NCBI RefSeq assembly: GCF_000835495.1
Contig: NW_015622542.1
Location: forward strand, 3,680,485-3,744,484
Direction of reading: 5' to 3'
DNA: 64,000 bases
From: Cladophialophora immunda
Taxonomy: Eukaryota; Ascomycota; Eurotiomycetes; Chaetothyriales; Herpotrichiellaceae
This document shows positions 32,644-42,309 of this stretch, in pieces (position 1 is the stretch's first letter; each line of letters opens with the position of its first letter). A model generated the notes under the pieces. The model was given only the letters and a program-made list of their open reading frames with translations, was not told the DNA's origin and did no database searches. A program made the translations under genes and the position numbers.

Positions 32644-33855
32644 AGCATCCAATAGGCATAAGGAGCACTAGAGGTAGGGAAAACTTGTGGAGCAAATGTA
32701 AGGCCAGTAACAGAGTGACAGGCACCAGTTCGTAGCAAGTAAAATATTTGGATGCGTCTCGTGGCCAGGCGAATTGCTTATGGGGGAGCATCGACGGACG
32801 GCCGTTCTCCCCCAAGGGTCATAATTCTGCTCCTCGAAAGTCTCCTGGGAGTTCAAGCGGCCCCAAAACCTTGTACCCGGCCAACGATGTAGCCGAGCGC
32901 TCGACGCTCTTGTAACCAGGGCCTGCTCGGGATTTTCCCTCAAGTCGGCGGTCGGCGGAATACGAAACAAGGCCACATGAGAGTTAGATGCAGAGCCTCC
33001 ATGAAGAACGCGGCAAGACACAAACAAAGGTTGTCCAAAGGTCCCTGGCCAGAGGAAAGGCATCAGTCCTGAACAGCTGAGGTCAGGAAATCGGGCAACC
33101 AACAGTCAGAGAAGGAGGGGGATGCTCCTGGCCAACTTGAGTGACCAAACCTCTTCTGGCCAAACGCGCTGACCATCGCGGAGGGTTTATCCCGGAGCTT
33201 GGCAACGTTAGAGCCTCTCTGACTCCCATCTGTGACCGACTCCCAGGATTTGGACAGAGATACCAGGGCGACTAGCGGAGAAAAGGAAAGGTTGATGAAC
33301 TGGGGGTGGAAGCGAGATCTCCCAGGGGCTTTCACAGGAGCGAGTCAGCCTTGCGCAGGAGTCATGGAACAATCTGCCGGGTTCTACACCACCAACGACG
33401 GCCGCCCTGCAGGGGAATAGCGATATACTGTGGCCCAGAAGTTCGTGTTCTGGTAGAGGACGTGGAAGCATCTGGTATACCAAAGGCCCTGAGTCTGCCT
33501 CTTGTTCCAAGAATAGCGGGAGGCGTCAATAGACGAGGGGTGCGAGGAGACGACCGTCGTCTCTTAGAGTTGCTTGTTTTACATCTAGATGTGCCTCAGC
33601 CTCAACCGGCCAACCGCCGTCTGGGCACTCTGATTGGCTCTCGCCTGACATTCCCTATTTGGTGGCAGTTGTTCTCGCCTAGACCTTCTGCGATGCCCAT
33701 CACCCACCCTCCATGCAAAGCACCGCTGCCTGCGCCTCCCCGACATTCAGCTTTGTTTCATTCTTCAGCGATGCGTGGTCTGAAACTAGGCTGATTTTGT
33801 GGGCATGTGCTGTTTCTGCTACGAGGCATAAGTCCGCGGAGAGCGAGAGAGAGGC
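32644..33855. promoter_or_regulatory. divergent promoter region, Zn2Cys6 regulator / VPS29
   Basis: 1.2 kb between opposing starts, no gene recognised. The open frame at 33306-33794 has no family features and ends before the VPS29 start. Confidence 0.4.
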
Positions 33856-34630
33856 ATGGCCTCCAGGTTGGTGCTGGTCATTGGCGACCTCTTCATCCCG
33901 GATCGAGCGCCGGTAAGCATTCGTCTTGTTTGCGCTTTTCCTGGTGCAGAAAGCTGACATTGAGGCATAGGAGATTCCGCAAAAGGTTGTTCCGCCTCCT
34001 GGTCAAGTTCTAGGCTGCAGCATTCCCTCTAACGCTCGGTGTCGCAGTTCCGCAAACTCCTTGCTCCGGGAAAGATTGGACAGGTTGTGTGTCTAGGCAA
34101 CATAACAGATAAAGAGACGTACGATTTCCTACGGCAGACGGCCCCAGATTTGCACATCGTGAAAGGTGACTTCGACACCGAAGCATCCAGCTTAGCTTTA
34201 TCAAAAGTGGTACAACATGGCGGGCTTCGAATTGGTTTCACGCACGGTCATACTGTCATTCCACAGGGAGATGCGGATGCCTTGCTGATAGCCGCACGGC
34301 AAATGGATGTTGACATCTTGTTATGGGGTGGTACACACAAGTTCGAGGCATACGAGCTGGAGGGTAAATTCTTCGTCAATCCAGGTAGCGCTACCGGCGC
34401 ATTCAGTACGAGTTGGTTGGCCATCGAAGAAGATCCGATTCCCAGCTTTTGCCTAATGGATGTACGTTCTGGAGTGACAACCTTTCTCCTGGATCCTTAC
34501 TGATCGGTGTTAGATCCAAGGAGACGTCCTCGTATTATATGTCTATCAACTACGAAAGGATGAGAGTGGAAATGAAAACGTGGCGGTGGAGAAGGTTTCT
34601 TTCAGAAAGCCGGCCCCGGTGGAGGCATGA
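33856..34630 (+). CDS. VPS29: retromer subunit Vps29
   Basis: Four exons: 33856-33912, 33971-33985, 34048-34461, 34514-34630; 200 aa. Exon 2 is a 15-nt microexon coding EIPQK, which restores the family sequence DRAP-EIPQK-FRKLLAPGKI. The last intron (34462-34513, GTACGT...GTTAG) joins CLMD to IQGDVLVLYVYQLRKDESG; reading through it would give a wrong, shorter tail. Introns 1 and 2 are 33913-33970 (GTAAGC) and 33986-34047 (GTTGTT, branch CTAAC). The protein is a calcineurin-like phosphoesterase fold: LVLVIGDLFIPDR, VCLGNITDKETYDFL, IVKGDFDTEA, GFTHGHTVIP, WGGTHKFEAYE, NPGSATGAFS. In retromer it acts as a scaffold with Vps26 and Vps35 for endosome-to-Golgi sorting, not as an enzyme. Confidence 0.95.
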
Positions 34631-35046
34631 TAGCCGCCATACGCCCCAATTGAATGTTGCATCCCGTCGACTGGTGGATAGTCTGCGACATGACTGAGCA
34701 CAGCAAGGGCATAGAGGCCGAGTCCTTACCTCTGTTCAATGGCGGAGCTGCGGAAAGGCGCTTTCATCTTCAAGAACCTCGCGCCATCAGGGCCTGATCT
34801 ATTCACAGGCTGCAAACCCGCAATGTTGAGGACAGTCTCCTGACCGTCGTGACTAGAAGAAGCGCCCCTTGATCAAGCTGAATCAAAGGCGGCAGAGCAT
34901 TCGAGGCTTCAGGCGACAGACAAAATCGTTGATTTAGTGGCTATAATTCTTGACTCTTACAGATGTTTGGTTCTGGGGTTATGTTCATTGCAATCCCAGC
35001 CGTGAATGACATCGACAATATCCCCGAGTCTTGCCAACTGATGACA
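34631..35046. other. convergent intergenic spacer, VPS29 / POP7
   Basis: 416 bp with both 3' ends; nothing else recognised. Confidence 0.5.
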
Positions 35047-35955
35047 TCAAGTTTGTAAAGTTATCGCAACCTCGACGGTCTTGATCCACCTGATCCGTGC
35101 CTCGGGAAGATCCTCCGCCTCGTACATTGGTCTCTTTCGCTTTTTCCTCTTTCGTCGGCTTTGCTTTGGCAAGGAGCTGTCCTCTCCGACATGATTCGCA
35201 CTCTGTTCTGCCGGCACCCCAAGTTGAGCCTCGTCTATCAACGACTGGCTCTTCTTCTCAGCTGAACTCATCGTAGATACGTCAAGGCCTCCCAACAACT
35301 CCAAGGTCGTGTCGCCGCATTGGAGTGTTGAAAACTCGGCCTGTTCAAGCGGTCCTTCTGCCACGTTCTCACTTTCCTCACGAGCACCCTCACTGCCATC
35401 CTCCTCTTCGTCCCCTTCCAATTCGACCTCGACGATGTCGTCCACAGTGCTGACGTTGCCCGCCCTGATCTCAACCTGACAGAGCAGGTCCTTTTCCTTG
35501 GTTCGAAACCATTCGCCCACCCGCAGCGCCCGCGCCATTGCGCGCCCGCTGGCCTTGACCAGTACCTCCTCTTTGTCCTTGGCCAACGCCTCGTTCGCCT
35601 GCTCAATGGCCTTTACTGGTCCAGGCCCGTGCGTCTTCGTCACACTGCCCCCACCACCTCCTCCTCCTCTTCGTCCTCCGGCATCCTGGAGTGCGCGCCT
35701 CTCGATGTGCGCCAGATACTTCTTGACCCGCTTGATGGCCGCGACCACGGGCGTGCGCGACGAGACGTAGACCACTTTCGGCGCCTTGGCCCCCGAGCTG
35801 CGCAGGTCGGCGACGGGCGCGTGGTTCAACGGCCGACGCTGGATGGTGGCGTTCGGGGGGAGCCGCGCCAGATTCTGATTCCGCTTCTCGTGTCTGAGGG
35901 CCTTGAGTTCGGACGCCACCGAGAATGGCAACGGCGGCGGCGCCGCGGAGGACAT
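35047..35955 (-). CDS. POP7: RNase P / RNase MRP protein subunit Pop7 (Rpp20), Alba-like
   Basis: Intronless, 302 aa, ATG at 35955 (MSSAAPPPLPFS), TGA at 35047. The frame is open further upstream but without an ATG, so this start is chosen. The Alba-fold signature is PKVVYVSSRTPVVAAIKRVKKYL (from about residue 66), interrupted downstream by a Gly-run loop (RRGGGGGGG), then VKAIEQANEALAKDKEEVLV, GRAMARALRVGEWF and DLLCQVEIRAGNVSTVDDIV, the second half of the Alba domain. Pop7 pairs with Pop6 on the RNA of RNase P (tRNA 5' processing) and RNase MRP (rRNA processing) in the nucleolus. It is much longer than the roughly 140-aa yeast protein because of a C-terminal extension: an acidic part, then the basic run RRKRKKRKRP that could be a nuclear localisation signal. 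Confidence 0.88.
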   Translation of the reverse strand: MSSAAPPPLPFSVASELKALRHEKRNQNLARLPPNATIQRRPLNHAPVADLRSSGAKAPKVVYVSSRTPVVAAIKRVKKYLAHIERRALQDAGGRRGGGGGGGSVTKTHGPGPVKAIEQANEALAKDKEEVLVKASGRAMARALRVGEWFRTKEKDLLCQVEIRAGNVSTVDDIVEVELEGDEEEDGSEGAREESENVAEGPLEQAEFSTLQCGDTTLELLGGLDVSTMSSAEKKSQSLIDEAQLGVPAEQSANHVGEDSSLPKQSRRKRKKRKRPMYEAEDLPEARIRWIKTVEVAITLQT

Positions 35956-37027
35956 TGCGATTGGCAGTGTGCGGAAACCCGGGTCAGGCTTGTTGGAATG
36001 AGAGTCGCCGCTGCAACCCCACAGAGAACGAGAGAGAGAGAGAGGGAGAGAGGGAGGTGGGAGAAAGATTTTGGGAACTGTCAAAATTGCAGGGCACTGA
36101 GGTGAATACTAGGGCGGTCACATCGCGGAATCGATGTGGTTATAATGTTCCCAACTTCACAGATGGAAAAAAAATAAAAGGGTAAACAAGAATACTTTGT
36201 TCGCGGGGGATGAAATACAACTTTGATGCTCTCATGTTTTACGAATAGGGTCTAGTGTAAAGTGAGGAGCCCGCTTGTGGCCCGTGCGCTGAAGGAGCCT
36301 CGTTTGGGGATGTTCTGGCAAAGAGGCCGGACAATCACTCAGTGGCAGCGGGTTCCAGATACGAGCTAGATGACAGTGTGTCAAAGGCGGGCGACAGACT
36401 ATCATTGCGTTCAAAAGAATCTTTGGTCTAACCACGTGGAGTGGTCACCTCCAAGGTAAGTACATTACTCTATGACAACTGATACTATCGATAATGCCAA
36501 GTTCCGTACATTACAAGTGGGTTAACTCTCCTGGTTATAGACCACTTACCAACTCGCTCCCGATCATGGTAGACACCAAGTGCGCATGGCGCAAGCATCA
36601 AAGGAGAGGGGCTCGGAGCCTTGCGTTGCAACTCCCGCCCCATCTCTGCCTGTCTTGCACGGCATCTATGCCAGGACGGGGAGCCATTGGACATTTCAGC
36701 AACAGGTGCGAATATCTTCAGACCCGAGGGCACGGCTTTGTAAGCATCACTGCGCCCTAGCTGGTGGCAGTCATTCCGCAATCTCGATGAAGTCCATTGA
36801 ACGGTTACATGGAAACCGGTTACCATAAGATCGAAGGCGGTCTTCATAACCCAGGTCTCCTTGGGTTCGCGCTGGTGATACAGAGTCCCTCTTTAGTCCA
36901 GTCAGCATTATATTTGGCCCGGTAGCCGCTCCCTCAGTATCGTAATCTTCTGCTGGACCAGGTGCAGTCTTCTTTTGGGCTGTCAGACTAAGCCTGCTCG
37001 TTTCGACTTGGCTGGGGGCGGACTTCA
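35956..37027. other. intergenic between two minus-strand genes
   Basis: 1.1 kb: POP7 promoter, including a short GA repeat near 36030-36055 close to its start, and the 3' side of the small Zn2Cys6 gene. Two short minus-strand frames (36485-36847, 36771-37028) have no recognisable features. Confidence 0.4.
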
Positions 37028-37849
37028 TTATACTCCGACTGAGCTCTTAACCCCGTCTATGTGCGGTTCCGCGAAAGGTAGTGACCAATTATCAGTGTAG
37101 CCGTCAAATACAAACCAATCGTCGGCTCCAAGTGATGGCAGGAACGTCGTATCGAGCGTGGATGTCGCATCTGCCGATGTTCTCGATAATGTCTGGGACA
37201 TGTCTGACTGGAAATCGTTGTGAGGTGGTGAGTCGAAATAAGACTGAGATGCTCCGAGGTTGCGAGAGACCAGCGTCGATAAACGGTTGTGTTTTCCTAT
37301 TCCTGTGTTTTCTGAGGTCCAATCATCCAGAAGTGCCTGTATCTCGGCTGCATTCTCGTATATGTCGGCGTCGTCCAAACTCGTACTAGAGTCATCCACA
37401 ACACCTTCCCGAGGCGCTCTCTTGAGGTCTTGAACACTGATGCCCAACTCCTGCAACATTTTCGCCATTGCCACAGGATCGTTTGACAGTCCTCCTTCGA
37501 CTATTTTACCGATCGCCCGTAAAAGACAGTCTCTCTGGGACTCGACAAGCTGGACGTATGCTGCATTCGGCGGTTTGGGTTCTCTTTTCGATTCCCGGTT
37601 TGTTGTGCAAATGACTCCATCTCGTTTGCATTTGTCACATATCTTTCCGGCATTCCATTGGCATCGTGCTTTCTTTAGACGACAACGATCGCAGGCCTTC
37701 GGCGTACGCTTAGGATAGTAGCCTGACATCTCTTCTGCTTCGGGAGACAGTCGCTGGCGCTTTCTCTGTGGCGGAGATGCCGATGGGTCGTCCGATACTG
37801 GGCTAGCAGGCGGGTTTGAACCCTTGCGTTCAGGGACGATGAAGAACAT
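37028..37849 (-). CDS. small Zn(II)2Cys6 DNA-binding protein
   Basis: Intronless, 273 aa, ATG at 37849, stop at 37028. A basic stretch (PPQRKRQRLSP) precedes the zinc cluster CDRCRLKKARCQWNAGKICD with Cys53, 56, 63, 71, 74 and 81 (CX2CX6CX7CX2CX6C). Downstream is REPKPPNAAYVQLVESQRDC, a helix found after the cluster in one branch of filamentous fungal C6 proteins, which may aid dimerisation. The remainder is acidic and Ser/Thr-rich, ending with aromatic-acidic WFVFDGYTDNWSLPF that could act as an activation region (inference). It lacks the large fungal middle homology region, so it is a short regulator type. It lies divergent from the amidase-like gene, sharing an 804-bp promoter, which hints that it may control that gene and itself. 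Confidence 0.82.
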   Translation of the reverse strand: MFFIVPERKGSNPPASPVSDDPSASPPQRKRQRLSPEAEEMSGYYPKRTPKACDRCRLKKARCQWNAGKICDKCKRDGVICTTNRESKREPKPPNAAYVQLVESQRDCLLRAIGKIVEGGLSNDPVAMAKMLQELGISVQDLKRAPREGVVDDSSTSLDDADIYENAAEIQALLDDWTSENTGIGKHNRLSTLVSRNLGASQSYFDSPPHNDFQSDMSQTLSRTSADATSTLDTTFLPSLGADDWFVFDGYTDNWSLPFAEPHIDGVKSSVGV

Positions 37850-38653
37850 GGCTAGGGTTTTCGGTGATCTCTGGTCTCTGGTCTCTGAGATGGTCAGTAG
37901 AACTTAGGGATAGGAAGGCTCATCAGTTCTACAAGCGTAAGGCTTGACGAGATATATCTCATTCCCGCACAGCAGTGCGCACGGCAGTGTCCGGTTCAGA
38001 TCATGATCATGATTCCCTTCTGAACGACGTTGGCTGACCTCCGGAAGTCGGTTGAACCCCGATTAGCGTAGCGTGACCTGCGGTGCGGTTCTAAAGAAAA
38101 TGACGTCGCTCGGGCCAATCAGCGGCCTGCCGGAAAAATAAAAGCCCGCCATCCAGCGACTCTCTGGGCACTTCAGGAACATCTAGCCATGGCCCAGTAA
38201 CGAGGAGCAAGCAACGGTTTGGGGCCATCACGGCCTTCGCTTTCTATTCTTGACAAAGGCCACTTCCCGTCGGGGACGGTTACTAGCACGCATCAATCTT
38301 TTTGCGATCGAGCTTCAACGGCAGTCTCCTTGCATGACATCAATGCTTCCACCCTTCTCACCTAACCTCCAAGCCCCTCGACATTCAGCTCCCTGGACGA
38401 TTCGACGCATTCAAACAGGTCTCTTTCCATGCGGTTCCCAGTCTAACTATATCCCCGCTGCGGTTCCCCAAAATTTATACCCTGCATTCGGTATCTCTTA
38501 TCCGAGCGAGCACACGTTGGTAGCTGATGACGACTCATATAGATGATTCTATGTATCATCAGCGCCGATTGATCGTCAGCGATAGGTACTATTGCCGATG
38601 ATTCGCATTTCCAGTTCCTAGTATCCCATTTCAGGAATTGAGGCTTCTTCACA
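37850..38653. promoter_or_regulatory. divergent promoter, small Zn2Cys6 regulator / amidase-like gene
   Basis: 804 bp between opposing starts. Visible elements: a near-palindrome GACCTCCGGAAGTC at 38036-38049 (12 of 14 positions symmetric), a CCAAT box at 38115-38119, a TGACGTCG at 38101-38108, an AT-rich AAAAATAAAAG near 38134-38144 and a tandem ATCATGAT palindrome near 38000-38013. Confidence 0.5.
38036..38049. promoter_or_regulatory. candidate zinc-cluster operator, CCGG-centred palindrome
   Basis: GACCTCCGGAAGTC differs from its reverse complement at one symmetric pair only. Zn(II)2Cys6 dimers bind paired CGG/CCG triplets, so a CCGG-centred palindrome beside a zinc-cluster gene is a reasonable operator candidate; binding is inference. 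Confidence 0.35.
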
Positions 38654-40474
38654 ATGCCACTCGTTGCCTGGGAGAATCGGGCAGCCGCCAAAAGGGCGAC
38701 CGTGCTGAAAGCGATTCCGTCCAGATGGCACGTGCCTCCTGATCAAATACCCCTGGAACATGATAACTCGGCGGTCATTGACCTGCCAGCCAAGTATTTG
38801 TCGGCGGACGAAATCACAATTACCGAAACCCCCCCAATGGACACTTTGGCCCACATGCACGCAGGCATCTGGAGTTGCGAGGATGTTGTGCGTGCTTACT
38901 GTCACAGGGCGGCTCTTTGTCATCAATTTGTGAACTGCCTGACGGAAGTGCTATTCGAGGAGGCTGTCCACACTGCGCGCGAGCTGGACCAGTATCGTCG
39001 TGAGACAGGCGGTCTGAAGGGCCCACTGCATGGCTTGCCAGTCAGTTTCATGGACCGTTTCCGTGTCGCTGGCACAGAGACAGCCGCCGGCTTTATTTCC
39101 TGGCTCGGTCCTAGGGAGACGGACGTCACTGAATCACTAATTGTCCGGCATATGCGGGCGCTGGGCGCCATCCCTTTTTGTAAGACGAACGTGCCTCAGA
39201 GCATGATGCTGGCAGAAACAGCGAACAACATACACGGCCGTACCAGTAACCCTTATTCAGGACTATTATCCAGCGGTGGCGCTGCAGGAGGTATGCTGAA
39301 TGAGCGCGACCCTGGGCGAAAACTTTTGACTCTGACTGTTATCAGGTGAGGGGGCGTTGCTGGCAATGAAAGGCTCCCCTTTCGGCTGGGCTACTGAATT
39401 TGCAGGCTCAGCACGTATTCCCGCTGTGTTTGGCAGTCTGTTTAGCCTCAAGGTTTCTTCCGGTCGTCTTCCAACCCTTGGAGTCGCTTCCAGCGAGACA
39501 AGCCTGCCTTCGAGGAATTCAACAATCGCCACGATGTCGTGGGATTTCAATTTGCTGCAATACGTCGCAAAGTTATCACTTGGGTCTACGGCATTTGAAG
39601 AAGATCCTACCTGGATCGATATGCCGTGGAGAGAAGCAAAAGTCAGAGAGTTGACGCTGAGGCGTCCAACTTTTGCAGTGCTAGAGTGCGATGGTCATAT
39701 CCAGCCTCAGCCACCGATTCGGCGAGCTCTAAGGTCAATTGTTGAGTGCTTGAGGCGAGCCAACTATCAGGTCATTGAATGGAAACCTCCATCTCATGCA
39801 GCACCAGTAGAGACGTACTTCAAGATAATCGGCGCTGATGGTGCGCAGGCAACCAGACAACACATCAAAGCAAGCGGAGAGCCACCCGTTCCTCTCCTGA
39901 GAGATTGGTATTTCCACCAACCCACTCAACCATTATCTCTTTCAGAGTATCTGGCCCTTATGAAATCGCTAGAAACGTATCAATCAGGTTATCAGAGGTA
40001 CTGGAAGTCCACCGGCCAGAGCACTGCGAGCAGACTCCCAGTGGACGGGGTGATCATGCCCGTCTGTGCGGATGCTGCTTGCTGCAAGAACAAAATGACA
40101 TATTACGGTGAGCAACGGAGGATTAACATTATGAAAGACGCTAATTACAGATACAGGATACAGTGCCATAGTAAACGTACTCGACTTCGTCGCCGTCTCT
40201 TTTCCGGCCGGATTCATCGACAGATATCTGGACCCAAAGCCCGATGTCTTCGTCCCACTCAGCAGAGACGATGAATCTGTGAATGATGCATGCATGTCTC
40301 CTTCCTTCCCAACTCCAAATTCGCCCGCTAACAGCAGTGTCAGATGATAATTTTGCATTCCATGGAGCTCCCGTGGGTCTTCAATTGATGACTCGCAGGA
40401 CTGAGGAAGAGAAAGCACTGAAGCTTGTGGAAATCATTCTTCAAACACAAGCATATTCGCCGATGCCCAGCTGA
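38654..40474 (+). CDS. amidase-signature family protein, probably catalytically dead
   Basis: Four exons: 38654-39290, 39346-40107, 40157-40291, 40344-40474; 554 aa, normal length for fungal amidases. Introns 1 and 2 are GTATGC...TCAG and GTGAGC...ACAG. Intron 3 (40292-40343) needs a GC donor (GCATGT) with branch GCTAAC; it is the only frame-true way I found to reach the conserved end FHGAPVGLQLM. Catalysis in this family needs Lys, cis-Ser and Ser. Here the Lys of the 'PLHGLPxSxKD' motif is Met133 (GLPVSFMDRF), and the Ser pair of 'GGSSGG' is Ala210-Ala211 (SSGGAAGG). Only the nucleophile-like Ser234 (FAGSARIPA) remains. The fold looks intact, so it may have become a binding or regulatory protein; recent decay is the alternative. 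It converges on sulfite oxidase (110 bp). Confidence 0.82.
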
Positions 40475-40584
40475 ATCGCATGGTGTCCAAAAAGTCGTGT
40501 CCAGGGTGCGCTCTGCCCTCGGGATCAAATTGTTGCCGGCTGCCTGGGTCCGCCGGGTGCGCGGGTAGTGAACCAAACCCGGCT

Positions 40585-42309
40585 TTATCTCGAGGGCCCA
40601 TCGCTCGTGCGAGAGTAGTCAATCTTGTGCCAGGCGGTGGTGAGATTGCCGCGAAAGTTGAACTGAGCCTCGTAGGATTCTGGTTGAGAATTATAGGTCT
40701 CATCGACGGCTTTGACGGCGAACTGCTTTCCAGCGAGGCGCTTGGGCACCACAAACTCCCACTGTTTCCATGACCAAGCTTTGTGGCCTTTCGACTCATC
40801 CGGGAGGAGACGCGCTTGTTGCCAGGTCTTCCCGCCATCGGCACTGACGTCGACTCGAACAATCTCTCTCCCTCCTCCACTGAATGCATATCCTTTGACT
40901 TGGACGGCATCTTCATCTAAGCCGTATGCCTGCAATGACCTTCGACCATGGCGAGAGCTTCGGGATATATCTCTTATCGATGTGATGGCGCTTTGCACGG
41001 GCGTCTCCTGAATGGCGGGTGCAGTCGACCAGTCCACATCCTTGGCACTCTGATTGGGGCCGAAGCATTTATAGTCCCGCCGTTGCCACTGCGAATGACT
41101 CTCCTCTTCGGCCAGGATGATCTTCTCGATCCATTTGACACTTCTCGCCGCTGTGTTGCCTGGCACTAGTACTCGCAGGGGGTATCCATGATCAGGCGGC
41201 AGGGTTTTGCCATTCATTTCATATGCGAGCATGACATCGCCTCTCGGATCAAGAGCCTTTTCAATGGGGATCGAAGCGCCGTATGCTTCGGCGGCTACAA
41301 ACTGGACGTGCTTGGCTTCCTCGGAATCGCAGCCATCGACCGGAAATCCTACGTCACGGAGGATGTCCCGCAAACGAACACCGGTCCATTGTGCGTTTGA
41401 GATGGCGCCTACATCCCACTGCAGGCCAATCGCAGGTCTTGCTCCGGCAGTCATGTGTTTCCGGCGATTCCCAGAACATTGCAAGGTGGCGGTGATGGTG
41501 AATGGCTGAAAGTTGCGCTTGAGGTCACGGAGAGTGTATTCCTTTTCGGTCCCATCGGGAAGCTCAACAGTTAAGGTGTGGGTCTTTTCGTCCAACTCGG
41601 GAACCCACAGATGATTGCGCACGTAAAAGGTGTCATTCGGGGTAAGGTATGATTCGAGAGAGTCGGCTGGTGCCTCGGCGTTGCAAGGCTTCTGGGTGTG
41701 CTGCAGCAGGCGGGCATTTCGAATAGGATCATTCACAAAGGGATCTTCGACGTCATGTTCTGCGACCTTACCATCGACCAGGTCTCGTGGATCGATCTCG
41801 CCAATGAAGTATTCCTCGAGCACATCATACACGTCTTGCTTTTGATGGATGGTGAAAATGTTCCAATATGGATCGATTGAGCAGCCAACCGCATGCAGAA
41901 TGACGGGACCACCAGGATGAGCTGCTATCCAATCCGTAATGTCAAACACCCGAGTGCCCTTGATGACCCATTTCCGCTCCGAGTCTCTGCCATGTTGCTT
42001 CACCTCGTCCAAGCGAATCCACCTCTTGGGCTGCGCAGTCGGCGCTTCAGCATATGCTACTGGCGACCAAGTTATCAGTGAAGCTGCGACGATGGTGCAG
42101 CCCACGAGTGTCCACGCAGTTAAATGCGCAGGAGATATTGGGTTCGTCCTACGCGATACCCGATTGGTCCAGCTGAATGACCTATTTCGGCCACAGAATA
42201 ATAGTCTCGCATCGTCCCTCGGCGTGGGGTGGGAGGAGCCGGGCTGAGGACGCGTCACGAAGGCCGATATTCTGTGGGCGACGTCGCGAAACCGAGGCCC
42301 CTTGGGCAT
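40585..42309 (-). CDS. sulfite oxidase, molybdenum cofactor and cytochrome b5 domains
   Basis: Intronless, 574 aa; ATG at 42309 (MPKGPRFR), the first ATG in an upstream-open frame. The N-terminus is Arg/Ser-rich, as in mitochondrial presequences, followed by a hydrophobic segment (about 65-80). Cytochrome b5-type heme domain: HPGG at 131-134 and a second candidate heme His at 155 (IHQKQDVYDVLEEYFIGEI). Molybdopterin domain: FYVRNHLWVPELD, molybdenum-ligand Cys278 in TLQCSGNRR, then GAISNAQWTGVRLRDIL, GYPLRVLVPGNTAARSVKWI. C-terminal dimerisation domain: VKGYAFSGGGREIVRVDVSADGG. It oxidises sulfite to sulfate, passing electrons through heme to cytochrome c, probably in the mitochondrial intermembrane space. 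All key residues seem present. It is head-to-head with the sulfite exporter SSU1. Confidence 0.93.
   Translation of the reverse strand: MPKGPRFRDVAHRISAFVTRPQPGSSHPTPRDDARLLFCGRNRSFSWTNRVSRRTNPISPAHLTAWTLVGCTIVAASLITWSPVAYAEAPTAQPKRWIRLDEVKQHGRDSERKWVIKGTRVFDITDWIAAHPGGPVILHAVGCSIDPYWNIFTIHQKQDVYDVLEEYFIGEIDPRDLVDGKVAEHDVEDPFVNDPIRNARLLQHTQKPCNAEAPADSLESYLTPNDTFYVRNHLWVPELDEKTHTLTVELPDGTEKEYTLRDLKRNFQPFTITATLQCSGNRRKHMTAGARPAIGLQWDVGAISNAQWTGVRLRDILRDVGFPVDGCDSEEAKHVQFVAAEAYGASIPIEKALDPRGDVMLAYEMNGKTLPPDHGYPLRVLVPGNTAARSVKWIEKIILAEEESHSQWQRRDYKCFGPNQSAKDVDWSTAPAIQETPVQSAITSIRDISRSSRHGRRSLQAYGLDEDAVQVKGYAFSGGGREIVRVDVSADGGKTWQQARLLPDESKGHKAWSWKQWEFVVPKRLAGKQFAVKAVDETYNSQPESYEAQFNFRGNLTTAWHKIDYSRTSDGPSR

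Noticed and set aside
35956..36084. 43-residue N-terminal extension of Pop7
   Set aside because: The extra frame has no ATG; it would need a TTG start, unlikely for a fungal nuclear gene.
40157..40291. Apparent frameshift in the third exon of the amidase-like gene
   Set aside because: On re-reading, the T-run at 40200-40203 keeps FVAVSFPAGFIDRY in one frame; the break is explained by the GC-AG intron instead.
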